Assembly (NCBI GenBank): GCA_016934715.1
Contig: JAFGSI010000051.1
Span: 1-61,694, forward strand
Length of the DNA: 61,694 nt
DNA from: Anaerolineales bacterium
Lineage (GTDB): Bacteria; Chloroflexota; Anaerolineae; Anaerolineales; Villigracilaceae
Direction: 5' to 3'
Both the position numbers and the translations under genes were made by a program. The first letter of the stretch is position 1; each line of letters opens with the position of its first letter. Shown piece after piece: positions 26,077-34,216 of the stretch. The notes under the pieces are model-generated. The model saw only the letters and a program-made list of their open reading frames with translations. It was not told where the DNA came from and searched no databases.

Positions 26077-27906
26077 TTACTTGATGACCGGCACCACCTC
26101 TGGGACAGCCACGCCGTAGGCCTTTTCCTTCTCGACCTTGAACTGCTGGGTGTACAGGCGATAGTAATGGCCGTGAGACTTGAGCAGTTCGGCGTGCGTA
26201 CCCATCTCGGCGATCCGACCGTCTTCGATGACCACGATGCGATCCGCCCTGCGGATGGTGCTCAGGCGGTGGGCGATGATGAAGGACGTACGGTCCGCCA
26301 TCAGGGCCTCCATGCCGCGCTGGATCAGGGCCTCGGTCAATGTGTCGACGCTCGAGGTGGCTTCGTCCATGATGAAGATCTCAGGCTTGGCCAGCACGGC
26401 CCGCGCCAGGCTGATGAGTTGTTTCTGCCCGACCGAGAGCTGGTTGCCGCCTTCGCCGACATCCTGGGCGTACCCTTTCTCGAAGGTCGTGATGAAGTCA
26501 TGGGCGCCGGCGATCCTGGCGGCCGCCTCGACATCTTCGTCGCTGGCGTCCAGCCGCCCGTAGCGGATGTTCTCACGGATCGAACCGGAGAACAGGTGCG
26601 GGGTCTGGAGCACGATACCGACCCGCGAGTGGATGCTTTGCAGGGTGTAGTCGGTATAGTCGCGTCCGTTGATGCGGATCACGCCGGCCTTCGGCTCATA
26701 GAAGCGGCACAGCAGGTTGACGATGGTCGTCTTGCCGCCGCCGGTTGGACCGACCAGGGCGATCATCTCGCCCGGTCGGACCTTGAGCGACAGGTCGGTC
26801 AGGACCGGTTTGCGGTCCTCGTAGTAGAAGTCGACGTGATCGAATTCGATCTCGCCCTGGATTGTCTCTGCCATTATCGCATCAGCCCGGTTCTGGACCT
26901 CTGGCTGGGTGTCGAGCAGCTTGAAGATCCGTTCAGCCGAGGCGATCGAGTGCTGCATTTCGGCGTAGACGCGCGCCAGGTCCTGGATTGGCCAGATCAT
27001 GAAGGTCAGGTAGGAGACAAAGGCGTGGATGTTGCCGACCGAGAATCCAGCGGTAACAGATTCAAGGCCGCCGTACCAGACGATGGCGCCTAACGCAAAG
27101 GCCGAGATGATCTGCACGGTTGGCAGGAAGAGCGCCGAAAGCCAGGCCGCCCGGTAGGAGGCGCTGTACATATTGTCCGTCAGGACCGAGAACTCATTCA
27201 GGTTCTCGTCCTCGCGGCCGAGGGCCTTGACCACGCGAACGCCCTGGATGTTCTGGTTGTACTCGCCGGTGATCTTCGAGTTGGCCCGTCGCGACTTGCG
27301 GAACTCGACCAGGATCTTTTTGCGGAAGTTCACGGCAATGATCAGCAGTATCGGGATGATGCCGAAGACGATCAGGGCCAGCTTCCAGTTGATCAGCAGC
27401 ATGAAGATGGTTGACGAGATCACGCTGACGATCGCCCAGGTCACATCCAGCAGGCCCCAGGTCATCAGGCTCGAGACCCGCCCCGTGTCCGATGTGACCC
27501 GCGCCATCAGCCGGCCAACGGCGTTCTGGCTGTAGTAGGACAGTGATAGGTTCTGCAGGTGTTCAAAAACTGCCTTGCGCAGGTCATACTGGATGCGCTC
27601 ACCAAGCACGCCAGCCAGGTAGATGAAACCGAAGACCAGTGCCGCCTGGACCAGCTGTAATCCACCGTAATACGTAGCAAAGCGCACCAGCAGCGGGATG
27701 CTGCGGCTGGCGATACCCTCGTCGATGATTGCCCGGTTGATGTAGGTGAACAGGGCGTCCAGACCGGCGGTCAGGGCGATGGTGAACAGGAAGCCGACCA
27801 TCCAACGCCAGTGCGGCCTGAGCAGCCCGAGGATGCGCTTGAACGTTGGGGCGGTCAGTTGACTGGTGTGTTCTTCTTCTTCGAGTTCGATGAGTTCTGC
27901 GGACAT
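26077..27906 (-). CDS. Heterodimeric ABC exporter half-transporter, catalytic subunit
   Basis: This 609-residue protein has a cytoplasmic N-terminal extension of about 35 residues, six membrane helices and a nucleotide-binding domain. The Walker A is G-P-T-G-G-G-K-T-T, the signature is the variant L-S-V-G-Q, and the Walker B carries catalytic Glu515 (M-D-E-A-T-S-S-V-D). As in the first pair, the subunit with the catalytic Glu has the altered signature. It is the second gene of its operon, 45 bases after its partner, and ends at a strong terminator. A BmrD/TM288-like role in drug export is likely. Confidence 0.93.
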   Translation of the reverse strand: MSAELIELEEEEHTSQLTAPTFKRILGLLRPHWRWMVGFLFTIALTAGLDALFTYINRAIIDEGIASRSIPLLVRFATYYGGLQLVQAALVFGFIYLAGVLGERIQYDLRKAVFEHLQNLSLSYYSQNAVGRLMARVTSDTGRVSSLMTWGLLDVTWAIVSVISSTIFMLLINWKLALIVFGIIPILLIIAVNFRKKILVEFRKSRRANSKITGEYNQNIQGVRVVKALGREDENLNEFSVLTDNMYSASYRAAWLSALFLPTVQIISAFALGAIVWYGGLESVTAGFSVGNIHAFVSYLTFMIWPIQDLARVYAEMQHSIASAERIFKLLDTQPEVQNRADAIMAETIQGEIEFDHVDFYYEDRKPVLTDLSLKVRPGEMIALVGPTGGGKTTIVNLLCRFYEPKAGVIRINGRDYTDYTLQSIHSRVGIVLQTPHLFSGSIRENIRYGRLDASDEDVEAAARIAGAHDFITTFEKGYAQDVGEGGNQLSVGQKQLISLARAVLAKPEIFIMDEATSSVDTLTEALIQRGMEALMADRTSFIIAHRLSTIRRADRIVVIEDGRIAEMGTHAELLKSHGHYYRLYTQQFKVEKEKAYGVAVPEVVPVIK

Positions 27907-27951
27907 GCTGTATCTCCCGTGGGGCGGGATGGCTCCCGCCCCACATAGTAT

Positions 27952-29787
27952 TTATTGTGCGGACGAAATCTCTTCTTCCAGTTCCGTATCGATGCGGGTC
28001 TGGATGTCGAAGATCTGCCGGTACATGCCGTCCTGGGCCACCAGATCTTTGTGCTGGCCCATCTGGACGATCGAGCCCTTGTCCATGACCAGGATCAGGT
28101 CAGCATTCATGACCGACTGGATGCGGTGGGCGATAATGAAGGTCGTGCGGTTCTCCATGAGCCGATTCAGGGCAGCCCGTATCTCGGCCTCGGTCTCGGT
28201 GTCGACCGAGGAGGTCGAGTCGTCGAGGATCAGGATGCGCGGGTTCTTAAGCAGGGTGCGGGCGATGGCCACGCGCTGCTTCTGGCCACCAGAGAGGGTC
28301 ACGCCCTTCTCGCCGACCAGGGTTCTGTACCCGTCGGGGAAGCCCTGGATCACGTCGTGGATCGCGGCTGCCTGGGCGGCGCGTTCGACCTCCTCGTCCG
28401 AGACCTGTCGGCCGACGCCGTAGCTGATGTTCTCGCGGATCGAGCGGCTGAACAGGAACGGTTCCTGTTCGACGATGCCTATCTGTTGGCGTAGGATCTC
28501 ACGTGGATATTCCTTCAGTTCCTCGCCGTCGAGCAGGATGCGCCCGTCAGTGTACTCGTGGAACCTCGGCAGCAGGTTGACCAGGGTGGTCTTGCCTGAA
28601 CCGGTCGAGCCCAAGAGCGCCACCGATTGTCCAGGCCGGACATGGAAGGTGATCTCTTTGAGCACATCAGTGTTGCCATCCTCGAACTGGAACGAAACGT
28701 TCTCAAAGACCAGATCGCCGCGCACCGAGCCTGATGGGTAGATCGTACCGTCGGTCAAAGGCTCGCGCTCCTGTTTGACGATCTCCATCAGGCGTTCGTA
28801 GGAGACCAGGCCAGTCGAGGTGTTGACGATGATCCGGCCGAGGTTGCGCATCGGCCAGATCAACCAGACCACCAGCCCGACATAGGCCGGATAGGTACCG
28901 ATGGTGATCTCACCATTGATGGCAAGCACGGCCGCGAAGATGAAGCCGCCCAGCATCTGGAAACCGCACAGGATGTCGGACAGCGGCCAGAAGAGCGAAT
29001 GCATGCGCAGGAGCTTCCTGCCGCGCAGGAATTTCTCCCAGTTATCCTTCTCAAACTTGTCCGTCTCGTAGCCCTGGCGGGCGAAGGCCTTGACCACCCG
29101 CACGCCGGTCAGGTTTTCCTGAAGGGTCGTCGAGAGCTTGGCTTCCTGCTCCTGGTAGGCCTCGTAGGCCTGCGTGACCCGCTTGAAGAACCAGACCGAG
29201 ACGACCAGGATGATCGGGATGACGATCACGGAGGCCAGGGCCAGCTTCCAGCTTAACTGCCAGATGGCGACGAAGTTGATCAGGAAGAGCAGGAAGATAC
29301 GGCCGACGCCGATAGCCTGGTCGTTGAAGAAGGTCCGGACCGAGTCAACATCGGAGGTGACGCGCTCGATCAGGTCGCCGGTGGGGGTCCGGCTGTGATA
29401 GGCGAAGGATAGGCGCTGGATGTGGTCGAAGAGGAAATTGCGCAGACGACGGGTGATCCCCTCTGCTGCGTAGGATGCCAGCCGGCCGGAAACGAATGCG
29501 AATCCGCCCTCGACGGTGGCCAGACCGACGAATCCAAGCGCGATCCAGACCAGGGTGCGGGTCAGCGTACCGGCGAACGGCTCGAGGTTCCCGACCACCG
29601 TATCCGCGAAGTTGCGTAGCAGCAGGTAGGTCAGGGTCTTCGAAAGAGCCGAAACGGCCAGGGACAGGTTGGCAGCCAGATAGGCCAGCCGATAGTCGGC
29701 CATCATCCGCCACAGGCCGACCAGTTTCTTCTTGGTCTGCGCCCTGCGGAAGTCAAAATATGTTGAAGGAGGGGCAATGGTAGCCAT
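27952..29787 (-). CDS. Heterodimeric ABC exporter half-transporter, degenerate-site subunit
   Basis: This 611-residue half-transporter has six membrane helices and a nucleotide-binding domain with Walker A near 400 (G-S-T-G-S-G-K-T-T) and canonical L-S-G-G-Q. The catalytic position is Asp523 instead of Glu (I-L-D-D-S-T-S-S-V-D). It corresponds to the BmrC/TM287 type of subunit. An AGGA lies six bases before the ATG. The gene is preceded by a leader ORF, a potential antiterminator and an intrinsic terminator, so its expression is probably set by transcription attenuation. Confidence 0.93.
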   Translation of the reverse strand: MATIAPPSTYFDFRRAQTKKKLVGLWRMMADYRLAYLAANLSLAVSALSKTLTYLLLRNFADTVVGNLEPFAGTLTRTLVWIALGFVGLATVEGGFAFVSGRLASYAAEGITRRLRNFLFDHIQRLSFAYHSRTPTGDLIERVTSDVDSVRTFFNDQAIGVGRIFLLFLINFVAIWQLSWKLALASVIVIPIILVVSVWFFKRVTQAYEAYQEQEAKLSTTLQENLTGVRVVKAFARQGYETDKFEKDNWEKFLRGRKLLRMHSLFWPLSDILCGFQMLGGFIFAAVLAINGEITIGTYPAYVGLVVWLIWPMRNLGRIIVNTSTGLVSYERLMEIVKQEREPLTDGTIYPSGSVRGDLVFENVSFQFEDGNTDVLKEITFHVRPGQSVALLGSTGSGKTTLVNLLPRFHEYTDGRILLDGEELKEYPREILRQQIGIVEQEPFLFSRSIRENISYGVGRQVSDEEVERAAQAAAIHDVIQGFPDGYRTLVGEKGVTLSGGQKQRVAIARTLLKNPRILILDDSTSSVDTETEAEIRAALNRLMENRTTFIIAHRIQSVMNADLILVMDKGSIVQMGQHKDLVAQDGMYRQIFDIQTRIDTELEEEISSAQ

Positions 29788-29869
29788 ATTTCGTCCTGTC
29801 TCGTAAGTGCGGCTGTTTGTCGCCGCAGCTGCACGACCTACCTAACCAAAGGGTATGGTCCTGCACTCA

Positions 29870-29906
29870 AAGAAAGAAAAACCCACGGGCGGGAGCGCAC
29901 CGTGGG
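29870..29906 (-). terminator. Attenuator terminator upstream of the ABC exporter pair
   Basis: On the minus strand C-C-C-A-C-G-G (29906-29900) pairs perfectly with C-C-G-T-G-G-G (29888-29882) across an 11-base loop. It is followed by a T-rich run (five T, then CTTTCTTT). It lies between the leader ORF and the exporter start, 82 bases before the ATG, so read-through is needed for exporter expression. Confidence 0.75.
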
Positions 29907-29953
29907 GGACACACGAACCTGGGTTGACCGTCACCGGTCAACAGGCGCACTCC
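29892..29953 (-). promoter_or_regulatory. Potential antiterminator and leader-stop hairpin
   Basis: The leader segment GGAGTGCGCC (29953-29944) can pair over ten positions, two of them G-U, with GGTGCGCTCC (29901-29892). The latter is the last two bases of the terminator's 5' arm plus its loop, so the two structures exclude each other. Between them GTTGACCG and CGGTCAAC (29942-29935 with 29930-29923) form a perfect 8-bp hairpin whose four-base loop contains the leader stop codon. A ribosome near the end of the leader would cover the antiterminator strand. Confidence 0.6.
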
Positions 29954-30035
29954 GAGGAGGTGGAATCATGCCAGCTGCATCCGATTTGCGGACGCGCATG
30001 AACATGCTGGTGTCGTTGAGAGAGCGGTTCGTCAT
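29931..30035 (-). CDS. Leader peptide of the ABC exporter attenuator
   Basis: This 34-codon ORF has a strong Shine-Dalgarno (AGGAGG at 30045-30040, four bases before the ATG). The peptide is polar and basic, with no membrane segment, so it is unlikely to work as a protein. Residues 25-27 are three consecutive prolines, a known ribosome-slowing motif. Their CCTCCT is also complementary to the leader's own AGGAGG. The stop codon lies in the loop of a hairpin, and the antiterminator strand covers codons 28-31. The layout resembles bmrB upstream of bmrCD in Bacillus subtilis, though the peptide sequence is not evidently related. The + strand here also has a short ORF (29968-30063), which I rejected. 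Confidence 0.6.
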   Translation of the reverse strand: MTNRSLNDTSMFMRVRKSDAAGMIPPPRSAPVDR

Positions 30036-30072
30036 GATGCCTCCTTCCTTAGGATTTGCTTAGAGCGGACAG

Positions 30073-30101
30073 AGTCTACCCCGGGTTTTCGGTTGTGTCA
30101 A
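30073..30101 (-). promoter_or_regulatory. Promoter of the attenuator leader and ABC exporter operon
   Basis: On the minus strand the -35 is TTGACA (30101-30096) and the -10 is TAGACT (30078-30073), separated by 17 bases. Initiation near 30066 would give a leader of about 280 bases before the exporter start, containing the leader ORF and the attenuator. Confidence 0.75.
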
Positions 30102-30149
30102 GGATTTTGGGGTCCGGGGCCTGCAAAACCCCTCTTCCGAGGGATGGCG

Positions 30150-31568
30150 CTAGGGATTGGTTTCCACGGTTGTGCTCAAGTGGGTCAGGTCGTGGATCCA
30201 CCTGCGTGAAAAATAGCGCCGCAGGCCCAGAAGCCACTTGGCGAACTCCTCCGACATGACCATCAGGTAGACGCCGTGGACCGGCAGGTCCAGGACGAAT
30301 GCCCCCAGGAGGGCCATAGGCACCCCCAGGATCCAGATGATCAGCCCGTCCAGGAAGAGCGAAAAGCGCGTATCCCCGCCACCGCGCAGGATTCCGATGA
30401 TGATGACCATGTTGGTCATGCGCATCCAAAGAAGTGAACCGATGATGGTCAGCAAGCGGTAAGCCGATTCGGCGGCTGCCGGCGAGGCGTTGTACAGGGC
30501 AACGACGGGTGCGCGCGTCAACAGGACCACGGTCCCGACAAGCACTGCCAGGACGGCGCCCAACCCCAGTGAGCGACCGGCGAACTGGTAGGCTTCGTCC
30601 GGTTTGCCGGCTCCGATCTTATTGCCCACCAGGACGGAGGTCGCGCTGGAGATACCCATAAATAACACCAGGGCCAGATTGTCAACCGTTACGGCGATGT
30701 TGATCGCCGCCAGGGCCTCCGTGCCGATGTGCCCGTAGATGGCGTTGTAGGTGGTGATCCCCAGCGACCAGAACAATTCGTTCAGGGCTACCGGCAGAAC
30801 CGGCTTCATGATCCGCCCGAAGAAATCCCGGTCGAAGTGGAGCAGGTCGCGCAGCCTGGCCGCGGCCGGTGAACGGGTGGCATACGTCATGGTCAGGAGG
30901 GCGAAACACTCCAGGATCCGAGAGACGAACGCTGCCCAGGCTGCGCCGACAACGCCCAGTTCGGGCAGGCCAAGACGGCCAAAGATCAGGCCATACGAAA
31001 GCAGGATGTTCAGCCCCAGCGAAGTTACGCTGATGACCATTGGCAGTCTGACGTTGCCGATGCTGCGCAGGACCATCCCGTACGTGAAGGAGATGGAGAA
31101 GAAGACGAAAGACCCGGCGAAGATACGCAGGTAATCGCTGCCCAGGGCTATGACCTGCGGGTCGCTGGAGTAGAGCCCCAGGATCTTGACGGGGATCAGC
31201 TCGGAGAGGGTCACGAAGAAGGTGCTGATTGCCAGGCTCAGCCATAGGGTCAGGGCCAGCACCCGGCGAATGCCGGCCACATCGCGCTTGCCCCACAGTT
31301 GGGCGGTGACCATTGCCGCTCCGCTGACGAAACCGAACAGCACCAGGTTGAAAAGGAAGAAGACCTGGTTGGCCAGCCCGACAGCCGCCATGGCCACGTC
31401 GCCGCGCTGTCCGATCATCACGTACCCGACCATGCCCAGTCCCGAAAAGATCAACTGTTGCAGGGCGATCGGAACGCCGATCTTGAGCAGCTGTCGGAAG
31501 TATTCCGGGTCACGGTAGTAATCGACTGCCCGCTGGGCTCCGGCCAGGATACGATTCAAGAAACCCAC
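30150..31568 (-). CDS. MATE family efflux transporter
   Basis: This protein of about 472 residues has twelve membrane helices in two similar halves, characteristic of MATE (MatE) exporters that expel drugs or metabolites using a Na+ or H+ gradient. Typical stretches are P-I-A-L-Q-Q-L-I-F-S-G-L-G-M-V near 30 and the second-half V-A-L-N-E-L-F-W-S-L-G-I. The start is uncertain: a TTG at 31592 overlaps a TATAAT at 31597-31592. GTG at 31568 and TTG at 31559 both follow an AGAGGAG. I use the GTG, although its spacing is short. It ends 49 bases before the exporter leader promoter. Confidence 0.88.
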   Translation of the reverse strand: MGFLNRILAGAQRAVDYYRDPEYFRQLLKIGVPIALQQLIFSGLGMVGYVMIGQRGDVAMAAVGLANQVFFLFNLVLFGFVSGAAMVTAQLWGKRDVAGIRRVLALTLWLSLAISTFFVTLSELIPVKILGLYSSDPQVIALGSDYLRIFAGSFVFFSISFTYGMVLRSIGNVRLPMVISVTSLGLNILLSYGLIFGRLGLPELGVVGAAWAAFVSRILECFALLTMTYATRSPAAARLRDLLHFDRDFFGRIMKPVLPVALNELFWSLGITTYNAIYGHIGTEALAAINIAVTVDNLALVLFMGISSATSVLVGNKIGAGKPDEAYQFAGRSLGLGAVLAVLVGTVVLLTRAPVVALYNASPAAAESAYRLLTIIGSLLWMRMTNMVIIIGILRGGGDTRFSLFLDGLIIWILGVPMALLGAFVLDLPVHGVYLMVMSEEFAKWLLGLRRYFSRRWIHDLTHLSTTVETNP

Positions 31569-31591
31569 TCTCCTCTCGCGAACAGTCGGCA

Positions 31592-31597
31592 ATTATA
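31592..31597 (-). promoter_or_regulatory. Possible -10 element of the MATE gene
   Basis: A TATAAT on the minus strand lies 24 bases before the GTG start of the MATE gene. No clear -35 was found. If real, it rules out the upstream TTG at 31592 as the start codon. Confidence 0.4.
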
Positions 31598-31660
31598 CAG
31601 GATAACCTGGTCTGGAATGCCTCGGATTTTCACGGTAAAATACGGTCAGCGAGGTGAGGT

Positions 31661-32734
31661 ATGGCAAAGAAGTCTGTTGGCTACGTGGAGCTCGAATGGA
31701 CCTGCAAACGCTGCGGGACCAAAAACCCGGGGACCGAAAAGAGTTGTATCAACTGTGGTGCGCCGATGGGCGCCGACGAGGAGTTCGTTCTCCCCGCGCA
31801 GCAGAAGATCATTGAAGATGAAGCGAAACTCGGAAAAGTCGGCAAGGGGGCCGACACCCACTGTCCCTACTGCGGCACCCGCAATCCGGCCGCGGCGGAA
31901 TCCTGTATCCAGTGTGGCGGTGACCTGCGCGAGGGGGCCGTCCGGCGGAAGGGCAAGATCCTGGGTGCCCACTCGCAGGCCCCGGTCCCCGAGCAGCCGT
32001 GCCCGTACTGCAACCAGCCCAATCCAGAGACCGCCTCGCGCTGCGGCAACTGCGGCGGTGACCTGCGCAAGACGGCTGTGCCGAAGGCGACCGAATCAGC
32101 CACCCGGGCGAAACCCAAACGCGGCCTGGCGATCCTGGGCGCAGTACTGGGAATCCTGTGCCTGTGCGCGGTGGCGGCTTTTTTCATCTTCGCCGCCCAG
32201 ACCAGCGAAATGGTTGGCGTGGTCAGCCGGGTGGAATGGGAGCGCAGTGTCGCCATCCAGGAGTTCCACCCGGTCGAGCGCCAGGACTGGCGCGACCAGA
32301 TCCCCAACGAGGGCGAGATCCTTGCCTGTCAGCAGGAATTGCGCGACACGTCCTCGGTGTACGTGCCAGGGGCCGAGGAGGTTTGCGGCGAACCCTATGT
32401 CGTCGACCAGGGGGACGGGGTGGGGGAGGTGGTCCAGGATTGCACATACTATCTCTACGATGACATGTGCCGCTACGCGATCGAAGAATGGGCAGACGTT
32501 GATCTGGTCACTGTCCGCGGGGCGGACCTGTCGCCGTACTGGCCGGCCTTGAACCTGGGTGGTTACCAGCGCGAGGGCAACCGCAGCGAGACCTACACGG
32601 TCGAGTTCCTGGCTGACGGCCAGACCTACACCTTCCACCCGGACAGCGAATTCTCATTCACCCACTATGTCCCGGGCAGCCAATGGACACTGACCCTGAA
32701 CGGTCTCGGCAACCTGGTCGAAGTCGGGCCGTAA
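31661..32734 (+). CDS. Multi-zinc-ribbon, single-helix membrane protein
   Basis: This 357-residue protein has three cytoplasmic zinc ribbons of CxxC type (first at Cys15/Cys18 with Cys31/Cys34, then about 70-90 and 112-130), each beginning with a C-(K/P)-x-C-x-x-x-N-P pattern as in double-zinc-ribbon and RanBP2-like modules. One membrane helix (about 152-175) follows. The exported C-terminal half (about 180-357) has four or more cysteines and is mostly beta. I do not know the family of this half. GAGGTGAGG precedes the ATG. It is divergent from the MATE gene. Confidence 0.75.
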   Translation: MAKKSVGYVELEWTCKRCGTKNPGTEKSCINCGAPMGADEEFVLPAQQKIIEDEAKLGKVGKGADTHCPYCGTRNPAAAESCIQCGGDLREGAVRRKGKILGAHSQAPVPEQPCPYCNQPNPETASRCGNCGGDLRKTAVPKATESATRAKPKRGLAILGAVLGILCLCAVAAFFIFAAQTSEMVGVVSRVEWERSVAIQEFHPVERQDWRDQIPNEGEILACQQELRDTSSVYVPGAEEVCGEPYVVDQGDGVGEVVQDCTYYLYDDMCRYAIEEWADVDLVTVRGADLSPYWPALNLGGYQREGNRSETYTVEFLADGQTYTFHPDSEFSFTHYVPGSQWTLTLNGLGNLVEVGP

Positions 32735-32859
32735 GTCGATTCTCGGTTCGCGAGTTTTTCGTAATCCAGCAACCGCTTTCTACCTTCCCAGTTTCGCCGA
32801 GCTGGACGAACAGAGCGATTGTCGTATGAACCGGGGGCTCGATCAGTGAGGAGGCTGAG

Positions 32860-33864
32860 ATGAACATCACCGTGCGATTGTTCCTGTCTTTCGTCTTGAT
32901 CGCCATTTTGCCTTTGTCGCTGGTTGGCTTCCTGGGCCTGGCCCAGATGCAGGTCATCAGCCAGCAGACAGTGGATGAGACCACGGCCGCCATGCAGCGC
33001 CTGGGCGAAGAGGCGATCCGGCAGAAAGCGATCGACGTGGCCCGGCAGGTGGCGCTCTATCTGGACGCTCATCCGCAATTGTTGGAGGATCCTGACCGGC
33101 TGATGGCGGACATGGACCTGGCAGAGATCGCAGTCCAGCCGGTGGGGATGACCGGCTATACCGCGGTCTATGATTCAAGCGGGGTGACCTATTTTCACAC
33201 CAACCCGGCCCTGGTTGATGTCAATATGGAGACTCTGGCCCAGGAGTTGCCCGAGTTCTGGGCACTCTTCTCTGCCAGCCTGGATGGCAGTTCCGTCGGT
33301 TCCTATTACGACTGGGCGGATCCGGAAGGCACGATCCGCGAAAAGTACATGTATTGTGTTCCCGTCGGCGAGACCTCACTGAGGGTCGCTGCCACGACCT
33401 ACATCGACGAATTCTCCCAGCCGATCGTACTGACCCAGACCCGGGCTGCCCTGATTCTCGAGAAAAGCAGGTTCCAGTTGCTGCTCTCGCTTCTGCTGGT
33501 GGCCGGCCTGGCTGTTGCCCTGGCGCTCGGATTTTCCGGCACGATCAGCCGTCCGATCCATTCCCTGGTGAACGGTTTCAGGGCGGTCGAGGAGGATGAC
33601 TATCAGGCCATCCGCCTGGAGCGAATCCTTGACCGCAAGGACGAGTTTGGGCGGATGGCGCGGGTCTTCATGGGGATGGCGGACCAGGTGCAAGAGCGCG
33701 TCCAGACGCTCAAGAATCAGGTGGCCTATCTGCGGATCGAGGTGGACGAAGCCAAACGCAGCATCGAGGTCCGCCAGATCACCGAGACGGAGTATTTTCG
33801 GGACCTGACGAAGAAAGCCGATCAGATCCGCAGGCGGCGTTCCTCCGGAAAAAAGAGCGACTGA
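32860..33864 (+). CDS. Cache-like sensor membrane protein with HAMP domain and coiled-coil tail
   Basis: This 334-residue membrane protein has an N-terminal helix (about 7-30), an extracytoplasmic Cache-like domain (about 35-200; V-G-M-T-G-Y-T-A-V-Y-D-S-S-G-V near 95 is a typical PAS/Cache strand set), a second helix (about 208-228) and a HAMP domain (I-S-R-P-I-H-S-L near 233). The last 70 residues are a charged coiled coil. No kinase, cyclase or methyl-accepting domain follows, so it is a sensor without an output domain and must act through a partner. GTGAGGAGG precedes the ATG. Confidence 0.85.
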   Translation: MNITVRLFLSFVLIAILPLSLVGFLGLAQMQVISQQTVDETTAAMQRLGEEAIRQKAIDVARQVALYLDAHPQLLEDPDRLMADMDLAEIAVQPVGMTGYTAVYDSSGVTYFHTNPALVDVNMETLAQELPEFWALFSASLDGSSVGSYYDWADPEGTIREKYMYCVPVGETSLRVAATTYIDEFSQPIVLTQTRAALILEKSRFQLLLSLLLVAGLAVALALGFSGTISRPIHSLVNGFRAVEEDDYQAIRLERILDRKDEFGRMARVFMGMADQVQERVQTLKNQVAYLRIEVDEAKRSIEVRQITETEYFRDLTKKADQIRRRRSSGKKSD

Positions 33865-33912
33865 GGATATTCCACACGGCCGCGGGTGAGTGGTTCTGTG
33901 CGGGGGGCCGCA

Positions 33913-33946
33913 GCTCTCCCGTCCGGAAGTTCAGGGAGAGCGTTTT
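33913..33946 (+). terminator. Intrinsic terminator after the HAMP protein gene
   Basis: A perfect 8-bp stem GCTCTCCC/GGGAGAGC (33913-33920 with 33934-33941), with a 13-base loop, is followed by GTTTT. It lies 49 bases after the stop codon. Confidence 0.6.
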
Positions 33947-34015
33947 GCTGCGATGTGTCGGACCTTTGTGGTGGTAGACGAACGATGAAATTGCGCATAG
34001 CCAATACCTGACCAT

Positions 34016-34112
34016 TAAAACCACCTCACAAACAACCCAAACAAACCCCCGCCGCACACCCCAACCCAACAACAACCTCAACATCCACTTCCCCCGGCGT
34101 CTGCGCCGGGGG
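34016..34112 (+). other. A/C-only tract and GC hairpin in the leader of the glycan locus
   Basis: About 75 bases (34016-34090) are almost entirely A and C on the + strand, with runs of C that on the other strand give GGG tracts spaced 2-8 bases apart (34036-34067), compatible with a G-quadruplex. A perfect 9-bp hairpin with a TCTG loop follows (34091-34099 with 34104-34112). No ORF is supported in 33947-34216. A transcript through here would be an unstructured C/A leader followed by one very stable stem. Confidence 0.6.
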
Positions 34113-34216
34113 TGGGGCGATACATTATCCCCAACAATTGCCCGCAGGCAACATGATATTGTAAGGTCTATTCTCCACGGGTTGTGTAAAATAGAAATAC
34201 AATCGTTTACCTCCAG

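Noticed and set aside
26005-27093. A 362-codon open frame on the plus strand opposite the second ABC pair
   Set aside because: It is antisense to conserved ABC motifs and runs through the terminator at 26032-26071.
29968-30063. A 31-codon plus-strand ORF with an AGGAGG seven bases before its ATG, opposite the leader peptide
   Set aside because: Its Shine-Dalgarno is the complement of the leader's CCTCCT; there is no plus-strand promoter and the next plus-strand gene is far away, whereas the minus-strand ORF has a promoter, terminator and target genes.
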